Of a stretch of 64,000 nucleotides of DNA, positions 31,653-42,414 are shown piece by piece; the stretch's first letter is position 1; each line of letters begins with the position of its first letter. The stretch is taken from the NCBI GenBank assembly GCA_963920525.1, contig OY986435.1, positions 99,932,115 to 99,996,114 of the forward strand, read 5' to 3'. The notes below the pieces were generated by a model. The model was not told the origin of the DNA. It did not search any database and saw only the letters and a list, made by a program, of their open reading frames with translations. The DNA comes from Dichetophora obliterata. Taxonomy: Eukaryota > Arthropoda > Insecta > Diptera > Sciomyzidae. The translations under genes and the position numbers were made by a program.

Positions 31653-34600
31653 TTAAATTATTGCCTTATATGGTTTTAGTTGGTTATTGTGTATTTTCTT
31701 ATGTACTCCATTATAATCTATTACAGTATTAACTCCTAATCTATCTAATATTCTAAATGGGCCCTTATACGGTAATTGTTGTTTATTTCTATCATCTATT
31801 TTAAGTAAAACTAAATCTCCTATTCCTGCTCTTAGTGTATTTGTGTAGTCTAAATTCTTATTAGTACGCTTTTGTTTAGCTCGTATGAGCATTTCTTTTG
31901 CCTTATTTAGAGCAAAATTCAACTTAGTACGCATCTCGCTCAGGTAACTTTCGAAATCATAGAACTTTGTTTGTGAATTGTAAATGTCATTTGGTAATGA
32001 CGCTAGTTTTCCGTATACTAATTCATGTGGTGTGTATCCTGTGTCTATGTGTGGGGTCGTGTTGTACGTAAATGTGAAGTATGGGATCCACTTGTCCCAT
32101 TCGTGGTCAGTAGCTGTTGTCAACAAAAATTCGTTTAGCACCCTGTGGTTTCTTTCGAGAGAGCCTATTGTCTGGTGATGGTATGGTGTCGAAAATATTT
32201 GTTCGATCTTCAAAAGCTTGCATATTTTGCGCATTAGTTCATTTTTGAATTCAGTGCCGTTGTCTGATTTCAACACCTGAAAGTGGCCATATTTTAGAAT
32301 TACTTGCTCAACCAATGTTCTTGCAACAGTGTCTGCGTCTTTTGTCGACATTGGGTGTGCAATTACAAATTTTGTCAGTTCGCATTGTATTGTCAGTATG
32401 TAGCGGTACTCGTTTGAAATTCGTAATGGTCCTACAGTGTCAATTGACAATGTCTGAAAACTATTGCTAGGGGTGTCTGTTAGCGTGAGTGGTTCTTTTG
32501 TGTGAAGTGTTTGTTTACTTTTTGCACATATATCACAGCGTGACACAGTGGGTCATAAATTAGTACTTTTAATTGAGGACTTTGAGGATTTTTTCCTTTT
32601 TGAATATCTTGTTGTATCTTTGTATAAGCTTCTTTAAATTCTTTATTTGTATACAATTTGAATATTTTATCATTGTTGGCTAGCGCTAGTTCTTCAATAT
32701 TCTCATTTTTCATTTTAGATATCAGTTTCTTCAAAATCGAATCTAGATTCGTTGAATTATCGCTGTATCCCGCATGCATTTTTAAATTGTTATGTTTAGA
32801 TCTTAGCTTCTCCGAAAACGAAACTGGTTTCGATGGATTATCGCTAATCGCTACGTGCACTATATTACTTTCAATATATATTTTATTATCATTATTTTTG
32901 GCAGTATAAAATTTAAAATTTTTCATATTCTTGACGTCACTAATGGATGTACAATCCCATATCGGAAGTTGATCAGACTTCTGGGTATTGTCACCATCTA
33001 CAAAGATTTTTTCATTGCTATTATCATTTGCCTCATTATTTTTAATGGCTTCTTTATTTGCCATGCCTCTTGTAATAATTAACGATCTTTTTATCTTGTC
33101 ATCGTTTTCTTGTGGTATCATTTCTTTTAAAGTTTCAGAGTCTAGTTGGATTCTTGAGAGTGCGTCTGCTTTAGTGTTCATGCTACCTTTTTTGTATATT
33201 ATGTCATATTCATAGTCACATAGATCGAGTCGAATCCTAGTCATTTTTGAGGAAGGACTTTTGTGAGAAAATAACGAGATTAGTGGTCTGTGGTCAGTTA
33301 TAACAGTGAATTTTCTACCGTAAAGGTATGGTTTGAAGAAGTTTATTCCCCAGTGTATAGCTAATAATTCTTTCTCAATAACTGGTTTATTCAAGTCATG
33401 CTTTTGCAAAGATTTGCTGGCATAAGATATTGGTAAATCTTTACCTATTTCGCCTTGCGATAATACTGCGCCTAAGGCATAATTTGAAGCATCAGTCGTT
33501 AGAATGAACGGCTTGTCAAAATCTGGGTATTGTAATACAGGTGGAGTTATTAATTTTTCTTTCAATGTGTGGAAAGCTATTTGATGTTCTTCTGACCACG
33601 TAAACCTTGTGCCTTTCTTTAAGAGTGTGTTTAGGCTCTTTGCAATATCTGCGAAGTTTGGAATGAATTTTCTATAGTAGTTGCAGAATGCAACGAATCG
33701 CCTAACGTCATCTGCGTTTTTCGGAGTTGGATAATTTTTTACAGTATCGTATTTAGCTGGGTCGGTTCTGACTCCTTCACTTGTGATAAGATGTCCTAAA
33801 TATACTACTTCAGGACGTTAAAAAACAACATTTGGCCGCATTTAATTTCAAATTATGTCTTTGAAGTCTTTCTAATACTTTTATTAGATTTTGGTTGTGG
33901 TGATTTATGCTACATCCATGGATAATTATGTCATCCACGTATAGAAAAGCATTTGATTCTAAGTCTGCGAGTGCAATAGTGAGCATCCGTTGGAAAATGT
34001 TTGAAGAGATCTTTAGTCCAAAAGGTAGTCGTTTAAATTGAAAATGTCCGTTTGTCGTAGAAAAAGCTGTCAAGGGCCGTGATTCGTTCTCTAGTTCAAT
34101 TTGATGAAATGAACTGGTCATATCGAGTGTTGAGAACCATTTCGCTCTACCTAATTTGTCTAGAATATCTTCTAATCTCGTTAAAGGGAACTTGTCATTG
34201 ACAATTTTGTCGTTTAACTTTCTAAAGTCTACTACAAGTCTCCATTTCTTTTTGTCCGCCGTGTTCTTTTTTGGTACCAGAAGGAGTGGAGCATTGTATG
34301 GACTGAGCGATGGTTTGATAATATCGTCCTTCAGCATTTTCTGAACTTGTTCATTTATCACGTCTGTTTGAATGTGTGGCAGTCTGTAGTTTTTTTATGT
34401 ATACTGGTATGTTGTCTGTTGTCGTGATGTTTTGTTTATAAAAATTATTAGTTGTTAGAGGTTCGTTATCTAGGTGGAATACGTCTTGATATTTTTTGAA
34501 AATAGTATGTAGTTCGTCTTTAATTTTTGTGTCATTACATTGTATGTCTAATGTTTCCAAGATCTTACTTAAACGTTTTTGTGAGTGTGTATGTTTCTTG

Positions 34601-35280
34601 TTATTATAATTCAAAATGTCGTATTTGTCTAAAGAATCAGTTTCCAACTCAATACCATTTAATATTACTTCGTCATTTGTTGTATTTAAAATTTTTAAGT
34701 GTGTCAAGCCGTTTTTCGGAGCTATTGAATTACTGAGAAAAATACCTTCTTGTATCTCTTTGTTAAAAATCACCTTATCTTCGGTTAGTTGTAATCTGAT
34801 CGGTTGAATAATTTCTGTTCTTGGTGGCACTTTTATTATTAGTGTGTTATGTGATTTCGAGTGCATTGGTAATATTATATGTGACTCATTAATTAAAATT
34901 GAAATAACGAATGTTTCATAGTCAATTTTGCAAAGAAACTTATTCAGAAAATCTCTGCCTAATATACCATCGGTTTCGATTGGAAATTCTGAATTTACCA
35001 ATTGAAACTCATGTTCGCAAGATTCCTCTCCAAAATTAAGTTTTAGATTTATGCTACCTAATGAAAAAATTTGTTCGTTTGTAATACCAGCTAACTTGCA
35101 TTTTTCGTCTGGGTTATAAAAATCGTTATTCAGTTTTTTACTAAGCTTGCATAAAGAAATGTCAGCACCTGTGTCAATGAGAAAAGTCATTATGTTGTTC
35201 TTGTATTTTATTTTTATAAAATTAGAATTTTTATCCGAAATTTTAAAAATCTTTACTTTTGGCTGTCTGGAAAAACCGTG
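31653..35280 (-). pseudogene. pol: Pol of the outer 17.6/297-type element, broken
   Basis: Four overlapping pieces on the minus strand. Protease with LIDTGADISLC (35190-34351 and a little upstream); RT 34361-33810 with VVDFRKLN, LDMTSSFHQI, LPFGLK and YVDDIIIHG; RT thumb plus RNase H down to 32480 (TTDASNYALGAVLSQ, TDHRPLISLF, KADALSR); integrase core 32546-31653 (SIDTVGPL, KSDNGTEF, SLERNHR). Frames change near 34390 (T-run), near 33815 (A-run) and near 32550. At the last break the integrase zinc-binding HH half is missing: sequence jumps from the linker after RNase H straight to the CDIC pair. The catalytic D, D, E of integrase and the RT Asp pair are retained. Not functional as it stands. 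Confidence 0.9.
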
Positions 35281-36547
35281 TCTTCCGAGCCTTGGTAGTT
35301 TCCCTCATTATGTATTATGCGTATGTTTCTGTTTGTTTGGTTATTTGTGTATCTGTTGCCATTATTGTTGCTGTTGTTGTTTTGATTTCTGTTTTGGTTG
35401 CTGTTTCTGTCTTGGTTAGAACGTTTAATGTTGTTACGGTTTCTATTGACGTTGTTGTTGTGGTTCAAATTTCTGTCATAGTAATCGTTTTGATTGTAAT
35501 TTTGGTTGAAATTATTGTTATACCTTCTGGGTTCATTGTGCCTATTGTTTGAATGGAATGAATTGAAATTTCGTTGTGTGCTTAAATTCTGTCTCATATT
35601 ACTGCGGTTATTGACATTGTTTCGATGTTGGTTAAATGACCGCTGAAGTGCATGATTGCATTTGGCGAAGTCATTGACTCATTTTCTAGTTCGAGTGCTA
35701 ATTCTGTTGCTTCTAATAAATCTTTTGGTCGCGCCGCGTAAATGGTTGTTTTTAAGTTTTCATTCAGTCCCTTTTTAAATGCATCGAGTGCAATTTTGTT
35801 ATTGCATTTTATTATGACGTTCTTCTCGGCTTCTGTCGCTTGCGTTCCTAAACTTTCAACTCCTAGTCTGTTTAAACCTTCTATTATATTTAGTAATTGT
35901 TCTTTGTAGGTGTTTATTCGTAAGTTCCGTTGTTGTAAATTGTTAAGTCTAGTCTGTAGTTGAGCTATGGTTGTGTTGTCTTTGTATCTTGCTTTCAACT
36001 GTTGTTTTAAAATTTCAAAACTTGATGGCTTCAAATAGCTACCCAATGAGGTGCGCACATTAGCTGTTAATTTTGCATGGTAAACATATTGTAAAAAATC
36101 TAGTTTACCTTCACTACTTAATGTTTTATTTACTAATTCAGCTGTAATGAGAAAACTATCTAACTCATTAAAGTTGCCTGAAAACGTCGGCAATGCCTTT
36201 GAGGCAGTTTCTAAACTAAAGGATGCCATTATTGGTGTTTGTTCTGTATCAGATTTTTCTTCTTCTTCTTCTTCTTCTTGTTCTTCTTCTAATTTATTAT
36301 GGTCTTCAGCTGTTTTAAGTTGTTCTAAAATTATTTTTTGGGAATTTAAATGAATGTTACTGAACTCTAATTTTAAAGCTACTAATTCTTTGCTATCTTT
36401 ATTTTGAATTGCTAATAAGTCAAATTGTTCTTTTAAATTTTCTAGCTGTTGCTGTTTGGATATTAATGTAGCTCTTGTGTAGCCTCTGACATAACTTTTT
36501 CTTATATTTTTATAAATTCTTTCTACCTCTTTAATTATTTTTTCCAT
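35253..36547 (-). pseudogene. gag: Gag of the outer element, one frameshift
   Basis: Starts at ATG 36545-36547. A predicted coiled-coil N-terminus (ERIYKNIRKSY.., LENLKEQFDLL) is followed by an acidic run (EEEQEEEEEEE, about residue 88-98) and the capsid core (FSGNFNELDSFLITAE, LKARYKDNTTIAQLQ, FKKGLNENLK). Around 35640 the frame changes; the C-terminal nucleocapsid-like tail, Asn/Arg/Gln-rich (RRYNNNFNQNYNQND..), is in the next frame to 35253. Absence of a zinc knuckle is typical of the 17.6/297/gypsy group. A plus-strand ORF of Val/Ile-rich composition at 35259-35552 is a shadow of the Asn codons. Confidence 0.85.
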
Positions 36548-36559
36548 TTGTGGTGTATT

Positions 36560-36763
36560 TTATAATGTAACTATAACTATAAAAACAAGACATATTGTTT
36601 CAATAATGTTAATTGTGTCGGTTTTGTTGCTGTTACTGCTGCTGTTGTTGTTGTTAGCGTTCATCATCACTATCTCTTCTTGCACCATCTCTGCGTCTTC
36701 TGTTTGCGAGTTGACTTCTGCTCCTGATGTTGCCAAAATAGTGCTCACGAAAGGAACGTACAT
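36560..36763 (-). CDS. Small ORF before gag of the outer element
   Basis: 67 codons from ATG 36763 (MYVPFVSTILATSG...), with an Asn/Ser run (from CTG/TTG repeats on the other strand) and a hydrophobic C-terminus. It begins 6 bp after the stop of the preceding ORF, in another frame. Not recognised; may simply be leader. Confidence 0.25.
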   Translation of the reverse strand: MYVPFVSTILATSGAEVNSQTEDAEMVQEEIVMMNANNNNSSSNSNKTDTINIIETICLVFIVIVTL

Positions 36764-36768
36764 TTATT

Positions 36769-37098
36769 TTATTTTTTTGTGTTGAGCTGCTTGCGGATAT
36801 TGTCAATTTCTGCCCATATCGCAGTTGAGATGTCCCAGCTTGGTCGTTGTTCTTTTCGAGTGATGGCCAAAAGGTGCGCCAGGCGTTTGCGAAGTTTAAC
36901 TTTTAAGCCACCGCGCTTTTTTTGTATTTTCGGTATGTCCACTTTTGGGTATGCTGTCAGCTTTTCTTCGGTTCGTTGGAGTTGGCGTTTTCGGTACTCC
37001 TCAATCGTCAGTGCCTTTGGACCGATGCGTAGTGGCACATAGACTGGAACAGGTATTTTCGGTGCTATTGTTGTCGGCTGCGGGATGTACTCGTCCAT
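36769..37098 (-). CDS. Basic 109-aa ORF upstream of gag in the outer element
   Basis: Starts at ATG 37096-37098, 67 bp after the 5' LTR. Not recognised. Features: a Pro/Val-rich start (PKIPVPVYVPLRIGP), TIEEYRKRQLQRTEEKL, a strongly basic middle (KKRGGLKVKLRKRLAHLL), and a Trp-containing end (AIWAEIDNIRKQLN). Uninterrupted although gag and pol are broken. Gypsy-group elements usually have a non-coding leader here, so an accessory protein or a displaced N-terminal Gag part are both possible. Confidence 0.5.
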   Translation of the reverse strand: MDEYIPQPTTIAPKIPVPVYVPLRIGPKALTIEEYRKRQLQRTEEKLTAYPKVDIPKIQKKRGGLKVKLRKRLAHLLAITRKEQRPSWDISTAIWAEIDNIRKQLNTKK

Positions 37099-37148
37099 CA
37101 ATAAAGTTTCGATGCACCAAAAAATGTATCTTACAGTACTCCAAGTCG

Positions 37149-37165
37149 GAGTGGCAGGATCGCCA
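37149..37165 (-). promoter_or_regulatory. Primer binding site of the outer element
   Basis: TGGCGATCCTGCCACTC, minus strand, directly abutting the inner edge of the 5' LTR. TGG start and position fit a tRNA 3'-end complement; I could not assign the tRNA. Confidence 0.6.
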
Positions 37166-37687
37166 TGTTATAATTTATTTAAGGATCGTTTTATTTATTT
37201 TTTTTATAGCGGCAGAGTTTGCCTTCGCTATAGGCTACAGTGTTTGCCGACTTGAACTATGTCCAAGGCAAACAGAGACGTTTAAAATAAACTGAACAAG
37301 GCAGAGATCTGCCAGATTGTGTAGTTAATTAAAGTCTGATTTATTGTTGGCCATCTCGGCTCTTTTATAACATTTTTACAAAACTTACTTAGTAGTCTTA
37401 ATCTATGGTCATACTTCGCTAGTTAATTAATATGATTATAACCTATGTTGCGTTTCGTTCTTGCATATTGAATTTGAATCATCGAAAGGATTCAAATTAC
37501 ATATTTTTGGTTTGACGAATGATAATTTGGCACGGTCAACAATATTGAGTGAGTAATAAAAATATTCGCATGCACTGAGTGCAGCACACGCCGATAATGC
37601 AGTGCTAACTTATTAGTCACTCAATATGTTGCTGTTTATAACAACGAAACTTAGGGTCGGCAGTGTGTATAACGAGAGCACACTACA
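37166..37687 (-). repeat. 5' LTR of the outer element
   Basis: 522 bp; starts TGTAGTGTGCTCTCG and ends TTATAACA on the minus strand. Contains inverted phrases such as TTGAGTGACTAATAAG/ATTACTCACTCAATATTG. Promoter not located by eye. Confidence 0.92.
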
Positions 37688-37784
37688 GTAGCACCTATTG
37701 CTTCTAGCATGAAAGTTCGAAATTTTTCAAATCATTCGAACAGTACACGTATTCTTTCACACTTTCACTGTCACAGGCCTGTGT

Positions 37785-38296
37785 AAATCTCCTGAAAGAG
37801 GAGATTTAAAAATTCCGCAACCTACGGAGCTTGTCTTGGGACAAGGGAATAAAACGCCGTTTTTTTATTGGAGATGGCGCTTTTAGCTTGGACAAAAATG
37901 TTATGTAAGCCTTACAGTAGGTCGTTAAAGCTAAGTATGCAGCAGGAAATTTTTAACTATAGGCTTTGCCGTGCTAGGATGGTAGTAGAGATGGCGTTTG
38001 GAAGATTAGCATCCAGGTTTAGAATATTTTATCGACCAATTGCATCCTTGACATCAACAATTGATTTAATTGTTATGACAACTTGCGTTTTGCACAACTA
38101 CTTAACAAAAACTAAGACTGCACCGATGCCATGCGATTTTGAACCTGAAAGTCTCCCTGATGTATTTACATCGATTGGAAAACAGCATACCATAACCTAC
38201 AAGTATGCCTGTCGAAAAAGGGATGAGCTGGCGACATATTTAATTACGGATGGCAGTGTTGATTTTCAATGGAAAAAATTAAAGACATCCTCGTAA
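37785..38296 (+). pseudogene. PIF/Harbinger transposase C-terminal fragment
   Basis: From about 37785 the frame reads SPERGDLKIPQP.., then FIGDGAFSLDKNVM, corresponding to the second catalytic Asp region of HARBI1-type DDE nucleases. After a stop and a frameshift near 37900 it continues as KPYSRS....EIFNYRLCRARMVVEMAFGRLASRFRIF, the hallmark block with the catalytic Glu, and VLHNYL, ending at TAA about 38296. The N-terminal two thirds are absent; the outer LTR element begins about 100 bp to the left. Clearly a relic. Confidence 0.85.
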
Positions 38297-38635
38297 AGGT
38301 TATTCCTCGTAATAAAAATTACCCCCGTCCGTCACTTGAAAACATTCTCGTCGTAAAACTGGGTAAAAATGAGGTAAGTATACTTGCAAATAATCTACAA
38401 CGTACCACAGAAATAAGACCGTTAACTTTTTTGCAGGAAAAACTTCATGAACAGTTTATTTAAATATTGCTTCTCAATTTTTGTTAAATAATAATCATAA
38501 GGTATATTTAAAACAATTACTTGAATTAATTTAAGTCACATGTATCTTTTTTACTTTTTGAACGACTAATCAATAAATGAAAATAATCTTAAAGTATTGC
38601 TATTTTCATTGAGTAGTTTTTGTATGCAGTCCCTG
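38297..38635. other. Non-coding after the Harbinger fragment
   Basis: A+T-rich; a 64-codon frame at 38269-38463 overlaps the transposase end in another frame and has no recognisable content. AATAAATGAAAATAAT near 38570 may be an old polyadenylation region. Confidence 0.4.
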
Positions 38636-39240
38636 TTGCCAATATACGCTAAGTTATTATAAATTGCAAAAGCAAATTTGTACTGAATTCAAGCAAATAT
38701 TTGCTAAGTTATTATAAACTCAAATAGCAAATTTTTATTTAATTCAAGCAAATTTCTTCTAAACACACGAGCACACTTTTATTCTTAATGAAGAACATTA
38801 GGCGACGATTGGTTAACAACTGCAATGGTCGGGGTGATTACGATTTCCGTGGCCCCTCGATTTGAGTATGAAGTTTTGAAGTACTCTTTGAGAAAATAAG
38901 ATTCGCCGAAAGATTTATTGATATATCGGTTAGATACACATTTTTCAAAAAAATGCTTACTCAACGGAACCCATATTTAAATTCGGCTATATTTTTGCTA
39001 ATATTTGTCCGATCTGAATGATTTAGGTCTCAATATGGTTCTGTCTTTAATGGTAATAATTATTTCACTTTAAAAATATGCTACATTTCAGCAAAAAGTA
39101 ATCAAAATTTGCTATTCCAATTTATAATAACTTAGCAAATTTTTGCTTGAATTAAGTACAAATTTGCTTTCGCAGTTTATAATAATTTAGCAAAAGTTTG
39201 CTTGAATTTAATCAAAAATTTGCCAATTTTTGTAGCCAAT
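38636..39240. mobile_element. Inverted-repeat element built of AGCAAATTT units
   Basis: The arms (about 38640-38760 and 39095-39235) each hold two tandem subunits of about 68 bp of the type TTATAAA..GCAAATTTG.ACT.AATTCAAGCAAA, and mirror each other. A CACGGAGAAAAC phrase on the minus strand at about 39335-39346 could be the true right terminus of a longer element. Non-coding centre. Confidence 0.55.
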
Positions 39241-39834
39241 TTTGAATAGTTTTTGCTGAAATCTAGCATAATTTTGAAGTGGCTGAGAATCAAGCGCAAG
39301 TTTAGCTTAACCACAATAAAAAATTTATCAAACAGTTTTCTCCGTGTAGGTAGGTAGGTAGTGTAGGTAGTTCTATAAAAATGTACATTGTAGGTGCATA
39401 CTATTTTGAGTGTGTACGGAAGATATAAAGTATGCAATACTTTTGTAATAAAAAATGGAATAAAACATGATCTCATTTATTATTATAGTATACTTCAACT
39501 AATTAATCTAAACTTCAATATTCAAATTTTTTTTTATATTACATTTTTTCTTATGTGTTTGAGTGTCCTTTTGTTTCCTTTTAATAAAAAAAGAATTATT
39601 TGTAAAACTTAAATTTTCATGTTCATAAACAGTCTCAGTTTCGGCTAAATATTAAAAAAACAAAATGAATTTAATTGATAGGTTTTTAGATCAAGTAAGT
39701 TTGAAGAAGGCAACAACAACATCAAATTTGTTTTTGAATAATTTTTATTTAGAAGATGAAATGGTTTAAAATAATTTTGAAAAATATAAATGAAAAAACC
39801 AGAAATTTTCTATATTACTCTATAGGGCATTTTG
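39241..39834. other. Non-coding, no recognised feature
   Basis: Contains GTAGGTAGGTAGTGTAGGTAG (short tandem TAGG) near 39347-39370 and A+T-rich DNA. ORFs at 39177-39476 and 39394-39612 have no recognisable content. Confidence 0.4.
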
Positions 39835-41263
39835 CGTCTATACTTACGATTCTATCGTAACTGTGTATTTTCTCTTATTTTTATTAAATGTATTTGGGCC
39901 TCTTAAACCTAAATATAAAAACAAAAATTGTCGCTCTCATTTGGTTTCGGTGATAAAATTTAGGGAGAAAGTTGGAAAATTCAGTGAAACTATTTAAGGT
40001 TGTTGCAGCTAATTTCCCTTTTACGAAGTCATCGCGGCGAGATTTCTCTTTTTGAAAACTTTTGATTTTTGAATTTAATGATGTATCTTAATATATAATA
40101 CAAGTAATAAAAAGATAATTATATACAGAATTATTGTAGACAGTGTAGCTGGCAGAGCTGTAAAAGAATGCATTCATTTGTGATTTTAAATCATTTAATT
40201 CCCAATCAATGATTTGAAAAAGTGATTGCATTAATTTTTTCAAGTCATTGATTGTGATTTAAAATCCCAATCAATGATTTGAAAAAGTGACTCCAAAAAA
40301 ATTTGAATTATGCGTTAGTACTTGTGAAAGTTTAAATTTTAAACCGCAAGGTTAAGAAATATGCAGTATACTTTTAGCTGTACTAAAATTTCCAAGATTT
40401 TTAACCGTGTATAAGGAGTTGAAATATTAAAAAAGTAAGCTAAACGTGTGAAAAAGCGCGAAAGCGAACCGAAAAATAAATAGCAAAATACAATTAAGAA
40501 GAGCTTATTAAAAAATTAATTTGCGTGCAAGTCACAAAGATACAATTTTAAACAAATAGTATAAGTCTATGAATTTCCAATACTTGTTTAACAGAGATAT
40601 CGATACTTATGATAATAAGATATGTTACAGGAAAACATAGACCCCCGCTATAAATTTTTTTTCTCATCTTATCCAAGGAATCAACAGCAGCCGGATTGAA
40701 GCAGTGATCCAAAAACACTGTTTAATAGAAAATATCTTACTTAATTCACACTGATATTAAAAACATATTATTGAGATTACAGCGACTATTTTCAATGATT
40801 TAAATGAATGAATGAAATCACGTGAATGCAGTTAATAATTGCCAACTAAAGATTTGAAAAAATGATTGCATTTATTTTTCAAATCATTGATTGGAACTTG
40901 AAATTTTAAATCACAATCAATGAGTTGAAAAAATGAATGCAATCATTAATTAACCCACTAACTGAGGGTTGTAATCCCTAAGCAGTGGTCGAAGGCCACC
41001 CATTGAAAATAGGATTATATACAGAAGTACTGTAGACTTTAGACAGCACTTTTCCTGTAGACATCATTCATACTCGCAGCTATTACTTCGTAAAAGGGAA
41101 ATTATCTTCAACAACCATAAATAGTTGCACTGAATTTTCCAACTTTCTCCCTAAATTTTATCACCTAAACCAAATGAGAGCGACAACTTTTGTTTTTATA
41201 TTTAGGCTTAGGAGGCCCAAACATTTAATAAAAATAAGAAAAAAATATTCGGGTCTGGGCCCT
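39835..41263. mobile_element. DNA element with about 190-bp inverted arms
   Basis: GGGC..-type ends enclose long arms that match at about 90%: TTATTTTTATTAAATGTATT..GGGCCTC.TAA.CCTAAATATAAA, CTCTCATTTGGTTT.GGTGATAAA, AGGGAGAAAGTTGGAAAATT and AATTTCCCTTTTACGAAGT. TA lies at both borders. The interior holds copies of an approximately 100-bp unit (AAGATAATTATATACAGAA.., CCCTAAGCAG.GGTCGAAGGCC) also seen at 58640-58740, and another inverted-repeat insertion. Non-coding. Confidence 0.7.
40160..40950. mobile_element. Inverted-repeat insertion of AATCAATGATTTGAAAAA type
   Basis: The left arm (about 40165-40300) and right arm (about 40800-40945) are inverse copies with repeated AATCAATGATTTGAAAAAGTG and ATTGCATT. 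It interrupts one of the 100-bp units of the surrounding element, since the unit continues at about 40952. The left edge CAGAGCTGTAAAAG recalls hAT termini, but the right edge does not match it well. Confidence 0.5.
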
Positions 41264-41272
41264 AAAGTAAAG

Positions 41273-41759
41273 TTATTCCAAAAATAAGTCAAATAAATTG
41301 TTCCGAAAATTCACTGATGTTGCCATTCGCGGAGGCACAGATGCCAAAGCACATAGTTTAACCTTTAAGTTTTTATAAATAAAATAATATACTAACATGG
41401 TTCGCATTATCAGAAGACTTCCGTATGTTGATGGAGCTGTCAAGGAAGCGCATTTCATGAAATCAAAACACAGACGGTGCATACATTTCATCTGTAGCTG
41501 ATCCAGATTTTTTGGCTTTAAGCATTTTCCTCCTTTCAGCAGTGTACGTATTTCTTAGCGCACGTATTTTTTTCTTCACTATGTCCACAGGCAAAGACAT
41601 TTCCTTTCCTATTGCATTAATGGCCTTTACTTTTAGGTCATTGCGCCTGTACGCAGAAATGCTCATATTCCATAGCAATTGATTGGTTCGATAAAGTTCA
41701 ATCAATTTAATGATTTGTTTTTGCGTTAATTTTCTTTCCATTATTATAATTGTAATCAC
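41273..41759 (-). pseudogene. MADF/Myb-type DNA-binding protein, frameshifted
   Basis: Minus strand, from ATG near 41742 (MERKLTQKQIIKLIELYRTN..LWNM..). The order of motifs, LIELY...LW, IGKEM, VKKKIRALRNTYTAERRKM, is that of MADF domains; a -1 type shift near 41465 moves the last helix (FDFMKCASL) into the next frame (to 41273). PIF/Harbinger transposons encode such a DNA-binding protein beside the transposase, often on the opposite strand, and a transposase relic lies 3 kb away in convergent orientation. A decayed host MADF gene is the alternative. Confidence 0.7.
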
Positions 41760-42174
41760 TTTTATTTTTCACCTTGATATGCAACTTTTCACAATCTTAA
41801 TTAATATTTTTCGTTACGCTTCCTGTACGAAATCGGGGAAAAACCGAAATAAACCCACCAAAAGTAATTAAAAACAACACTGATATCCAATTTTTTGACA
41901 TACGCTGGCCGCTGCTGTCAAAATCCACTGGCTCTGAAATTTCGTTGCCAGTAGCAATGAAAGTGGCATGAAAGTGAATCCAGTGTGAGTGTATTTGTAA
42001 AAAAGTGTGAATGTATTGAATTTTTCGAACTACAGAGCCAGTATACTGGCCTGTGTAGCATGCCTGTTTTCAGGAAATAAGCACGCACACCGACGCAGCT
42101 ACAGTTTTGTGTTAATTTTATTCTCAGAAACCCAGGGCTGCTGCAAGCTATAAAGATTTCAGTTGTTTTGCTTG
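41760..42174. other. Flank of the MADF relic
   Basis: Holds GCCAGTATACTGGCCTGTGT (palindrome around GTATAC) at about 42038-42057, followed by AGCATGCCTGT; the same 29-bp phrase recurs at 44189-44217, so it belongs to a dispersed repeat. The minus ORF 41918-42181 is not called. Confidence 0.4.
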
Positions 42175-42414
42175 TTACCACCTAAAGAGATGGTAACAAT
42201 ATACACCGGTAAGGGTGCAAAAGCTACCATAAGGTGAATAAGGTGACGAAGAAAAGTAAATAAAAGAATTAAATATTTTCTTTCTTTCATTATATTGTTC
42301 TCGGTAATGGATAATCATTTGATCTTCATCATTGGATAAGAGCGAAGACGTTTCTAGCAACTCTTTTATAATAACATTAATTGAAGATCCGACTGTTGCG
42401 TTTATATTTGCCAT
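42175..42414 (-). CDS. Unrecognised 79-aa ORF, possible transposon N-terminus
   Basis: Starts at ATG 42412-42414. The first 50 residues (NATVGSSINVIIKELLETSS, SNDEDQMIIHYREQYNERKK) look like the acidic helix start of a real protein; the rest is Ser/Tyr/Phe-rich and probably read-through. Same strand as the MADF relic. It may be the N-terminus of a second Harbinger-type gene or an unrelated fragment. Confidence 0.3.
   Translation of the reverse strand: MANINATVGSSINVIIKELLETSSLLSNDEDQMIIHYREQYNERKKIFNSFIYFSSSPYSPYGSFCTLTGVYCYHLFRW

Larger units (their letters stand above)
19703..37687 (-). mobile_element. Outer LTR retrotransposon (17.6/297-type Ty3/gypsy), split by insertion
   Basis: Two 522-bp LTRs (19703-20224 and 37166-37687) start and end with TGTAGTG..ATAACA on the minus strand and differ at only one position that I can see. 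GTAG flanks the whole (19699-19702, 37688-37691). Order on the minus strand: LTR, primer-site-like TGGCGATCCTGCC, two small ORFs, Gag without a CCHC knuckle but with an Asn/Arg-rich tail, protease-RT-RNaseH-integrase, polypurine AAGAATGAGGG, LTR. No env-like ORF; only about 180 bp separate the end of integrase from the 3' LTR once the nested element is removed. Gag and pol carry several frameshifts and a deletion, so this copy is not autonomous. Confidence 0.92.

Noticed and set aside
35147..35552. Plus-strand Val/Ile/Cys-rich ORFs
   Set aside because: Antisense of the Asn/Arg-rich Gag tail and the protease region of the outer element.
38269..38463. 64-codon plus ORF
   Set aside because: Overlaps the end of the Harbinger transposase in another frame and shows nothing recognisable.
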